Origin: Priapulus caudatus
Taxonomy: Eukaryota > Priapulida > Priapulimorpha > Priapulimorphida > Priapulidae
Assembly: GCF_000485595.1 (NCBI RefSeq)
Contig: NW_014577151.1
Coordinates: 300,213-330,053, forward strand
Direction: 5' to 3'
Length of the DNA: 29,841 bases
Position 1 is the first letter of the stretch. The number at the start of each line of letters is the position of its first letter. The notes beneath the pieces were generated by a model. That model searched no databases. It saw only the letters and a program-made list of their open reading frames with translations, and had not been told where the DNA came from. Positions 1-12,000 of the stretch are shown here, one piece after another. Made by a program: the position numbers and the translations under genes.

Positions 1-1913
1 ACGCATGTAAGCACATACACACAACACACGCGCACACATGCATGCACGCACGCACACACACACACACCTTGTTGCAGGCGTCGTCGGCTGCTTCTCTGCA
101 CCGCCGTCTTTGCTGAGGCGGCGCAGCGCCGAGTGTGTGAGCGTCGTCGTCGTCTCATCCGCCTCGCTGGCGATGCTTGATGCTGACGAGTCGTGCCTAC
201 CGCGAGACCGCGTCACCACGCGAGACGTCTCACCCATCTCGCTGACGATGCTTGATGCCGACGAGTCGTGCCTACCGCGAGACCGCGTCACCACGCGAGA
301 CGTCTCACCCGCCTCGCTGACGATGCTTGATGCTGACGAGTCGTGCCTACCTCGAGACCGCGTCACCACGCGAGACGTCTCACCCGCCTCGCTGACGATG
401 CTTGATGCTGACGAGTCGTGCCTACCTCGAGACCGCGTCACCATGCGAGACGTCTCACCCGCCTCGCTGATGATGCTTGATGCCGACGAGTCGTGCTTGC
501 GGCGCGAACGCGTCGCCATGGCGACCGACAGGCCGAGTTCGCTGGCGGCGCTCGAGTCGAGGCTTATGCGCTGCATGGCAGAGCGCATGAGGGGAGGAGA
601 GAAGATGAAGGAGAAAGCGTCCACTTCATTGGCGGTGAAGGTCGTTACTGCAGTGAGAAACGAACGATGTGTGTGTGTGTGTGTGTGCAGGGCACAAGTG
701 CATGTGTTCTTGTGTGTGCGTGTGCGCACGTGTGTGTATGTTGTGTGTGCGTTTGTGCATGCACTCGTGTTCACAGGGTAGGGACAAACAATATACTCTC
801 CTAGTTTGTCAACTAGTCACAATTGTCACTGAAAACTAATATGTCCACATCATTACGACGCAGTTGGTAGTACTACTGATAATGTTTGGTAGAATCAAGG
901 TAAGATCAGGAGTAAGGCAGTGAAATCACATCGAATACCTTCTTTCTTTGTCTAATGTTGCTTACCTGCTGTCACTGTTAGTGGCTTAGCAAACGTGTAA
1001 ATCGATTCTACAAAATAAATATCGAGATAAATCGATTAGCAAAGCAAAATAAAGGGTTTAGAAAGCAACATATGTTAACATCACAGCAAGCATGATTAAT
1101 TGGTAAACATGTGGGAAGAATGTGGAATATCTAATGTGATGAAGTGATTCATATTGATCAGTACATCAGTTTTCCACAATTCCTCTGCTGGTTACTGGAA
1201 CGTGTATTATTATTACTTTGAAAAGGGAAATTAAAGCCAAGTGTTTACTGTTAACGACTCTTATTATTATTATTTTGGGTTATCATGGAAGTTTTTTTTA
1301 GCCATTTCGTATGGCAAGTATGCGCCATAAACGATGTATACTGTGACACATTACTGAGCGTGATGCGATACCTTCTTCCTTTGCGCTCTTTGATCTCGTT
1401 GATCGCAAAGTTTGGGCGACCACAGGTGTCTGCACACTAAACTTCTCCTGTTTCTCTTCCTGCAAGGTGACTTCTTCTCCTTCTGCTTGAACAATACAGA
1501 ATGTGCAAGTAGTACAATAGCTTTTTTATGGCTGCTTTCCAGCAGAAATCGCCTCAAAATCGCATCGCTCGCATGATACACTTCTTCCCATTTAAATCTT
1601 CTTCTTCTCCTTCTTTTGCTGGGAGGAGCACCAAACTGTTTGTGGAGGCTTTAATGATATTTCACTATAGAAAGAACGTCCAACTCGTACAGTACTTTAC
1701 ATCCCTGCAGGGTATTATCACTCTGATAGGAAGTCCCGATATTTGCAAGACTTGAGATTTATCGTATTTTGGAAGGTATGCCCAACTCTATGTGTAAAGA
1801 CATGCATTCCCGCAGAGTACTATTGTACTCTGGGAGTAGCAGCCAACTCTGTGTGCAGAGACGTGTGTCCCAACACAGCATTATCATACTCTAGTATATC
1901 AGAATATGATTAG

Positions 1914-1953
<40 letters not shown>

Positions 1954-4900
1954 TCTGGAGGAGAGATACATATATATGAGATCTGGGAGGAGTACCCTAC
2001 TACGTGCAGAGAGGTTCTGAAGAGCAATATCGTACTATGAAGGGCATGGCTGCAGCACAGCAACGTGGCTCCTACCTTTCATCTCCAAATCCTGTGACGC
2101 GATGAGCGAGACGTCCGGCGTCACCTGCGTCACCGTGTCATCACTGTCCCGTCGCTGCGGCTGCTGCTTGTCATCTCTCGGGCTGGACGTCAACGCTTCC
2201 TGAATCGCATGTCTCGGCTCCGGTGTCTGTCTCGTCGTAGGTGACATGTCTGTTAGAGTCTGCACAGTTGGTAACAAGTGTGTCGATGGCTGCATTGTCG
2301 GTGACAAGTGTGTCGATGTCTGCATTGCCGGTGACAAGTGTGTCGATGTCTGCATTGCCGGTGACAAGTGTGTCGATGTTTGCATTGTCGGTGACAAGTG
2401 TGGCGATGTTTGCATTGCCGGTGACAAGTATGGCGATGTTTGCATTGTCGGTGACAAGTGTGGCGATGTTTGCACTGTCAGCGACAAGTGTGTCGACATC
2501 TGTATCACTGGTAACAAATGTGTCGTTGTCTGCATTGTTGGTGATAGAGGGAATGATGTCTGCATCGTTGGTGATGAAGGTGCGTGCATGTGTGCTTTGG
2601 CGGACACTGGAGGTGACGGTGTATGTGCCGTGAGAGAGGATGAGGCTACTGCAACCTGTAATGTGGGGGAGTCAGAGTGCGATAAAACTGCTACTGTAGG
2701 TAAAGAATCTGCCAGTGCCTGCGACCTAGGGGACCACGAGTGCGGCGTCCGGGTTGTTGGTGATGGTGAGAGTGATGCAGTCATTGCTGCAGACACTGTC
2801 GGACTTGGTGTTTGTCCTAGTGTTTGCATTGCGGGAGGTGTGGAGCTTGGTGGTGTCACATCTGCAGCTCCAACCTCTAGCCAGGACTGCAGTAAAGAAA
2901 CATGCTATCAGCATCGCTCTAATGATGGCGACACCCAATGAATCCTCAACTCACAATAATTTATAAATTAAAAAAAATTATAATAAATAATATATATAAA
3001 ATAAAAATATGATATGTATATATATATAATAAAATAAATTTACAATAGCACTTGACAACTATCGTTTGACGATGTCACCACACGGTCGTATAAAACCAAC
3101 CAAATGCCCTCGATTTCTGAGCACATTTACCTCGTGGGTAACGACCTCTGCCTGCTGCTCTGCTCCTGCATCATTAACGTGAGGAATCTCTGCGCTCTCA
3201 CGCCGTTCCATCACCTCTTCACCGTCGCTTCGAAACACAGAAACGTTTGCGTGCACGTTCACGTCATCATCACGACGAAACGCAGGCTCGTCTGCTTGCA
3301 GTTCTTCTCCCTCCTCCTCGCTGTCATGATGAGACTTCATCTCGCCTGCCCGTCGCTCCACCACAGCCTCTTCCGCACCGGCGCCACCCTCTAGATCGCT
3401 GTACTGCATCACCTCTGCGTGACCTTCGCGCCGCGAGATATAAGGAGACTGATCGCACGCGGCGGCGACGCCCGGCGACGCGTCCTCTAACTCCGGCCGA
3501 ATCGCGCGCCTCACGAGCGGCGACCGCTTGATGACGGGCGATGCGCGGATAAAAGACGACGACGACGACTCCGCGGGGGCGCCACCGGTCGTGGGCGTCA
3601 GCGTCGGGGATCCGGCGACGGCGCTCGCAGTCTCGCCGATGCTGGCGCGGGCGAGGGGCGACACTCCCAGAAGGGGCTTCCCCGCGAGGAAGCGCGAATG
3701 CGGGCTGGATAGGTGCCTGAGCAGCGAGAGCGGCGTGGACACGCGGGTGCGGTCGTCCGGCGAGGGTTGTCCAGCCGGGCTGCCGATGATGGGAACGGTG
3801 TCGATGCTGTCGCTCGACTTCGCCGTATCGTTCATCGACGCTGCTGAAACGATTGTCCGACAGTTTGTTAGAATTCGTACGCACAAAAAATATGATGTAA
3901 ATGATTGGAAGTGGAGTCAGTATTCACGAATCCTGGCAACTAGTGTTATATGCAAATACACGTGAAAATTCACAACTTTTTGTTGCCTTTGCAATTGAAT
4001 GCATGCAATGTTTGAGATGGGCACCACAAACGACACATGCACGTGTGCGTGCACACACACGCACACGCTTGACTATTCTCACCAACAGCACACACCCTTG
4101 ATCATGAGCATGCATGCACACACACACACTTGACTACCCCCTACTCCTCACACACACTATTACAATATTGTAAAAAAAAACTTGTAATAATATGTAAGCG
4201 CGTATGCAATGCAATCACCTATTCTGCCAGTAGATCTCCCAAGACTCACGAACGTGATATCCTCGTCCACGACAACGCTATGTTGTGGCGTATGGAATGA
4301 CTCATCGTCCATCTCCATCTCTTCCTCCTGCACCTCCTCCTCCTCCTCCTGCTCCTCATCCTCCTCATTAGCCTTCTCGCCAACAAAGCCCTCCTCCATA
4401 GAGGATGAATTCCCGCGCCGTTCGCCGCTCTGGTCCTCCACCGACCCCTCGATCTCTGGAGTCTCGTCGCCATAATCCTCCAAAGTGTCCATGTCTTCAG
4501 CGACCGTCGGAGGCGCCACCTGGTGATGCTCCACACCCGAGATGTCAATGCTCGCGTCGCCGGCGCTGTCGCTGTCCGTCGCCGTCGTCGCGGCGACGCT
4601 GTCTGTTGACGTCTTCGTCGTCACGGCAACGCTGTGCGGCGTCAGGGAGAATCGTGGCGTGCGCTTCGGCGTCGGAACGCGCGAACGGATCATGATCGAC
4701 GTGAGGCTGGCACGCCGCGAAGCCCTGCAAACACAAGAGGCCGCGTCCGACGACGAGCGAGGATGAGCGTGCAAACGGCGTGCGTCTACACAGATGTTCT
4801 ACCAGGGGCCGGTTTCACGAAGCGTAATTATGTGATTAGTTAAATATGTAATTAAATCACCTCGTGAAACAGATTTTTAAGTATGATTAACTAATCATAA

Positions 4901-7900
4901 TTACGCGAGGTTAATCATGATTAGTGATTTAACTATAATTAAAGTTAATCACGCTTCGTGAAACCGGCCCCAGGTTTAGAACATGTAAACTATGTGTAAC
5001 ATACTAACTACACATGTGCACTGCTTTAAGTTCATGAAAATTCTCCTATAGATTAACGTACGTGATAGATGCAACACAGGAATGATTGCAAAGAGAAACA
5101 ATGTGACTATTACTCGATGATGGGGGCTACGGCCACGTTCTGGTAGGTTCCCAACGAATTTTGCATTGGTTCCTGCCTTTCACTATTAATAACACTTTGC
5201 CCATAATGTAAAATAAGGTGGACATGGTTGCGGTAGGTGCATTGAACCATGCATATGCAGGAACATGCATGTACACGCATGCACACAAGCCTGCACACAC
5301 CTACGCGAAGGCCACAAGCAACTCTACGTACCCATCTTCCTCAGAAGGAATCAGTGAGATATCATTATCTGGCAAGACGAATCTCAGCTGCTTAGAAGAG
5401 GAACCAGCTGCAGACGATGTCTTCTGAGCACTCTCATCCAAGGATTCTATATATAACACACAGGGTGCACTTGTTAAACAGATGCAATCATTAAGCATCA
5501 TTACCGGTTCATTACTAAGTTCAATGCAATGTATGCCAAACTGGTACAATCAGTTTAATTGAAACAAATTTTAGTTGATATGGAACACAGTTTGCACACA
5601 AGCAACTCAACAAGAAGCAATTCCTAGATGTGTTATTTCAATATCAACTTGTAACAATTAATCTTACTCCTACTCATGGAAGATTTTCGGTGCCAATGAG
5701 CTCTCAACCCAGCGACGATCGAAGCTAAGACGAGACGTGAGCACATCTATAGGCTTCAATGCTCGGTGGGTGACTAACCTCGCAGCGGCTTGGCTCGCGC
5801 GCGCGTCAGCGTGGGGCTCGGGGAGAGTGCGATCGCCTCGCGCACCTTCAGGATGCTCTGGGGCGTCGCGTCGCGATGCTGAGATGCCGTCCGCGCCCGC
5901 TGCCTGACGACAGGAGGCGTTTGCAGCAGTGGCAGCGTGCTCCGCATCAGCCTCCTACAGGTCATCATCGATTACATGGTTACTGACCCTCAACGACGAT
6001 TTTAAAACTGACGAAAGGCTATCGTAAATGTTCGTATGTGCGTACCATGTTCCAAGCGCTAACATCGCACAAATATATTATACGCAGATGATTCGAGTCA
6101 CTCGGAGCAAAAACGTCAAAGAATTCCTAGATCACTAATCGTGAAACGTCACAGTACGTCACAGTAACAAGATGCCGTGCAGTTTACTAGTCCTCACTGA
6201 GAGGACCACTCATACTTACTCTTTGATCTTGCTCAGCTCGGCCCGCTGCTGTGGACTTATGGCTCGTGACACGAACATGTCCGCTGACAACTCGGGTGCC
6301 TTGTAGAATCGCAGCGTGTGATCAACGTGAGCTTCACCATCCGAGACACGGCTGCAGTTAAAACGTTACGAGTCAAACATCGCGTAAAGAATACTGACAA
6401 ACAGGGCCAGCACGTAATGCCAGCAGAATAACACTGCAAAATCATTGCCCATGCAGACCAATCTTACCGTGATTTGTTCGCACGAGATTTGAAATTACAG
6501 TACGGGGAAGAAATATTCTCGACAATATTCGACTATCATCTATTCTTGGCATTGTCAGCCTGGCCCAAAATCAATTTCTACTACCTATCTACACTGTATA
6601 TTATCGGTTATTTTTTGGTACGTATTAGTGGCAAAGAATCATCCTAGTATTAGGCTAGAGCCGACATGGATTGCCATGAAAATTCACATCTAATCTGACA
6701 GCTCTCACCGTATCCTAGAGGCGTGCCTACGTGGCGTAATTGGCGTGCTTAGGAATGGCACGTGTGAGTCCACTTCCGGCCAATCACTGAAGGAAATAAA
6801 TTATCATGATTTCAGTGAAGGTCATAAATTATCACAAAGCCAAATGTAATGGTGCAATACACAACCCACCAGCTGGAGTGGTTACATTCAAACTGACTGA
6901 ATGATAGCAGATAGATAAAATGTGACACATTATAATTAGCTGAGGAAACAGGAGAGGGGGGATAGAGAGGGAAAGAGATGAGAAATAGGAGAGAGAGAAA
7001 GGAGAGACAGAGAGAAAGGGAAAAAGAAAGCGAAAGAGAGAGAGAGAAAGAAAGAGAAACCCTAAGATATAGAGACACTTACTCAGACGATTCTTTGGGT
7101 TTTAGTTCCCCAACCTTTTCTAGCATGGTCTCAAACAGGGTCGCCAGCGTCATTGTCTTCATCTTAGACTGCGTTACGACAGTCGACAGTGGTTTCGGAC
7201 GTGCAACTAAAACAAGTAATGACAGGATGATATGAGCATGTGCCAAAGAGGAAACACAGACATACCCACCAGTCCTTGTGTTTTGAAAAAGGCAGGCGAG
7301 TGAAAAATCACACGCCTTGGCTTGCCGAGGAGTGTGATTTGCATCCGAGTGCCCGCAGGTCACGAGGCAAACTAGGGGGGTTCGGGAGCATGCCCCACCC
7401 CGAAAAAATCTAGACTTCATGAAATGCCATTTCCAGCATTTTGGGATAAAAGCTCTGCATTTGTACTCTTAATTTGGACATTTTTTGGGTGATTTTTTTT
7501 CCCATCTAACAAAATATCAGTTCTTGAACATATTGATGGATAACTTGAATCACACATTTAGCATGTTTAGTCAAAAAGGAACAACACTCAATTTTTCAAA
7601 GCAGACTAGCATACTTTAATAGTATTTGCAACATCATAATCATTCAGTCACTTGTTTGCATTTTTGTCAATTTGAGGTATTTCAGTTTCATTTCAAGAAA
7701 ACATACATGTTTTGCAATAAAACTTCACTAAAAACCTTAATCAGGCTTTTTAATTTTCATTGTCAGCTGCATCTTCATCACCAGTCTGGATCTGCTGTAG
7801 CAATTGAATACAGTAACAGTCATATTCATCATGTATGGCTCGCGTATGATAGGCCGGACGGTTTTGGTTTTGGTTTTGGTTTTGGTTTTGGGTGGGTTCG

Positions 7901-9028
7901 GGTGCAAAGCAGTCAACGCAGGCAGTAGGCTTTGTGAGTTACGACGGTCGAGTGGTGTGTATACGGTTCAGTGTGTAACGGAAGAATACCAGAGTCAACG
8001 ATACGGCAAGCTTTCGTCGGTGATAAATAAATGATGAGTGGATGAATTGATGTTAAAGACTGCTGTTGGTATAAGCGTTACAACTGTCGTTATAAACATG
8101 TGAACCGACTTCCGGCAATGTCCGTGATGTTTACAACCGTTTGCGTTTATCTTCGAGTTTATAAGTTGGATTAATGAAAAACAAAACACGAAAAGAGGTG
8201 TGCGTTTTGATAATGCTTAGATGCGCGTTTTTTCGCACTTCTCCTGATCAATCGAGGCGCGCGATGGCGCGCGAGCGCGATCGCGCACCTTAAAACACAA
8301 GGACATACCCACTACAGCACAGTATTCTGCCTGCTTACATGTAACAACTGTAACTGCCAACATACAAGCAGTGCTGACCCCCCAACCCCCTGTCATACTG
8401 GCACATGCTTTTTTGTATACATTTGATGGGAATTTCAATCGACATCAGCATTGGTAACCTAATGTATATCCAAGCACACAGAGGACGTTTTAAATAATGA
8501 CAAATGTGAATAATATATAGATCTACATCTACGTCTGCGTCTATGTCTACCCAACTGTTTGACTGTTTGTATTTCTGCCCGCCTGGCTGTATATCGATCT
8601 ATCTATATCTGGTTTTTGCTCTGTAGCAAACTCTGTCAGTTCTCTGGTAGCAAATGCACCAAATTTGGCAATCTTACATCGTTTTGTGTACGTCGGTCTG
8701 ACGGAGTAGGCATCAGGGTGCAGGGCCAATTTACGCTGCACATCGGGCAGTGTCTTCATGTACATGTCTACTATCAAATTCCTAGTCGCCACCCGTTCTC
8801 TCACAGCTCGGTCCATCGATACCTGATTGACACAACATGCAGATTAATACACAGGTTCATAGATATACAAGTACAATGGTCTGACCTACAGAAAAATATT
8901 ACTTAATGTACAATGACTCAAACATTAAGAAATCTGCACCCAGAAAATTCTGGGACCAAACTTACTGCAGGATAAAGATATTGCCCTGGTCACATCGCAT
9001 TTAACTACTTTTAAGTATATATTATATG

Positions 9029-9090
<62 letters not shown>

Positions 9091-12000
9091 GCTGCTTCTC
9101 TGCTTAGCACTCAGCAAAAAAAGATAGAGTGTGGAAAAGTATTGCTGTGTAGGTCCGGCTTTAAAAATAGGCCTAACGTATCTTCGTGCGTGTCATAGAA
9201 GGCGACTAAAAGGAGTTGGCGTCAGGAAGGGCATCCAGCTGTAAAACTTCTGCTCCAAAACCATTCCATAAAGGAATAAAACTGTCCAACCCCGAAAGGG
9301 AAAACTGACATTAAACTGATGATGATGATAATCTATATATATATATATTATGTGTGTGTGCGTGCGTGCTTGCGTGCGTGCTTGCGTGCGTGCTGCGTTA
9401 TTTAGCATTATTTGACTAGTGTCGCACTACGCGACAAGCCGTGGCGTGGGCCGTCACCATTGTGAGACGCTTGAGGCTCTCGTTCAGCTGCAGGGCCTCG
9501 ATGTAGCGTGCTCTCTGTAGCAGGTACATGACGAGCAGCTCGCCGGACGCAACCTCGTCCATGCGCTTCTTCAGAAATGTGACCAGGTACTGCTCCTCCA
9601 GAGAATCCAGGGGAAGCTGCAGCAGCTGATAGACGCACTTTGCTGCGAAAGAGTTAGAAGGCGGTTACACTTGGAGCAATGTCCTGTGTGTGTGCGTGTG
9701 TGCATGTGGGTGCATGTCCGTGTGTGCGTGCGTGTGTGCGTGTGCGTGCGTGAGTGCATGTCTGTATGTGTGTGCATGTGATTGTGTGCTGAATTTTGCA
9801 GGGAGAACACGTTTATTTCTAGGTAAATGGTTTTATGTATCATTATTTTATGTGAATGGTGTTATGTTTTATTAATGTCTAGAAACTTGATCGGAAGAAG
9901 GAAATATACTTACATATGCAGAAATCTGTAACAATCACCTTAATAAATAAGATCACATTTATTGCCAAATAGATTGCTTACGAAGCCACAATCTGTATTC
10001 ATGGATAGCAATAAATTTTCATACAAAGACGCTGAAGAGGTGACACCACCTTTCAGTGTGAATTTTGGTGAAGCAGTGACATTGCTTTGCCAACATAGCA
10101 ACTATCTACACTTGCGCAGATGGGATTGAAAGAAACAGCTGGGCAAATGTACCGAATTCGTTTTTTCATCTTCACAAAAACACCAGAATTATTCACTCAC
10201 TCTTCATACACGCAGTGAAGAAGTGTCTAAACAGGACCTCACTGTTTGCAGCAAATGCATGTTCTCTCTGGAAGCTGTGTGCCTCTGCTATCAACCTATG
10301 AGAACAAACAGGAAGCCTCACAATGTATAAAGCTGCCCGCCTGTTTACCAAGCCGTGTTGTTCTAATGTTGAGTAATTTCAAGTGAACGACAACAGAATT
10401 TGTAATGTAATTACAACTCAGAATAGTTGTAACACACGCTTTCGCTGCATGGAACAAGTTAAATGCTTCCCAGTTAAATCCTGTGAATGAAAAATCTCAC
10501 ATGAATCTAACGATGCCACTACTCTGCTAAGCGTAAACTAACGACACACTCGCATAGTTGCGGAAAGGAGAGGTTGCTCACCCATTCTCCACCAGCACAG
10601 ATATCTTTAGACTGACGTCATTCACATCGTTGCTCACGGGTTGCATGATGCGCATGTAGCGAAGTGCCAGACTAGACTCCCCCTCGTGCAGCAACGTCTT
10701 CATGATCAGAGCATGTTGCCATGGATACGCGACGGCGTGGTTTACCATGGGATGCAGAAACAGGTTTACAGCATCCTGCAGTGAATCGAAATGTTTGTGT
10801 GATGAGGAAAGCATCAGACCACAATGCAACATTGGCCATCATCTTTAAGCCAAAGTATGTTAATTAGTTACATTCATATTAGTAATGTCAATCAAAAAAT
10901 AAATTGGTCAAAAACATGAATGTGCCCAGATATCCTATTATTAATGTAATAAAAATCCTCACTGTACAGAAATAATGATAACAAACTTATAACAAACCAT
11001 CCTATCAAATTCGCAGAATTAAATTGAGGGAGCAATAATAAAGGTACAAAAGGTATACGTAAACGTCGATGGTGAGATTCAATCACACCACTGCAACGAA
11101 CATAAAGAAACAGCCTCAATCCTGAACGCGTTACACGCCCGACCCCCCACATCCCCCATACCAGCCACCAGGCCAGGCTAGGCCTGTCATGCCAATATCT
11201 GTAGCACAGGTGTCATGTGTGGTGTAGTAGCGAGTGACTGACCTCTAGATCGCCATGGTCAAACAGCCAGAAGGCCTGCATCAGCTTGAGCTTGCCCTCC
11301 GGAAGACGAAACGCTGACCAGAAACTTCGAAGCTCGTCAACAACCTGTAACGATGCCAATCGTTAGCTAATGACTAACCAATAACCCGTGAATAATCGGG
11401 ATCAGCCAGGAAACAATGCGCAAGGTGCATCATTATCATCACTAGATGCCTGTCAAGACATTTACAACACCGAGGTTCACCAGAAACAGGCATGGTGCAC
11501 AGTATTTGAAAAAGTCTTCAAAGAGGCAAGATAGATGCACAGAGATTTAATTACTTCAAACCAGTTTGTGCTCGCAGCATGCTGCCAGATAGGCGAGATT
11601 TGATGTACGTACATTTACTGCGTTTCCACATAAACACGAGACAGACTCACATTGATTAGCCGCTGCTCAGCACAGATTGACATGAGGTCTATGAGAAGGT
11701 AGAGCACGAGGCAGTGTTTCTTCTCCAGAGGCACATCATCGAGTAGGTAGACATTCAATAACTCCTGCACAAACACACACACACACACACACACGTATAT
11801 ATATATATATATATATATACGAAGATATATGCTAATGCTAAATCAAATGAATCGTGTTGTGTGCTTACTTCCTGCTTACTTTCTGGCCTAAAATGACAGA
11901 TTTTAACATTCTACCAACAGTAACACTGATTCCGTCTGTCGAGTTGCATACGTACACACAACCACGTTAAGGAAACTGACGTTACTGCAAGCTCTAATAA

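Larger units (their letters stand above)
9643..11652 (-). other. Introns 18-21: otherwise featureless
   Basis: Apart from the TG tract at 9,680-9,790 and exons 19-21, I see no repeats, extra exons or regulatory patterns in these introns. Confidence 0.4.

Noticed and set aside
38-804. Plus-strand ORFs of 247 and 103 residues with repeats of a MLDADESCLPRD-type unit
   Set aside because: Antisense to a minus exon that has proper splice sites and phase. They are open only because the 75-bp unit is a multiple of three and they run into TG microsatellites.
2241-2966. Plus-strand ORFs with Cys-rich DKCVDVCI-like repeats
   Set aside because: Shadow of the 30-bp coding repeat of exon 31. No signal peptide, splice context or family match.
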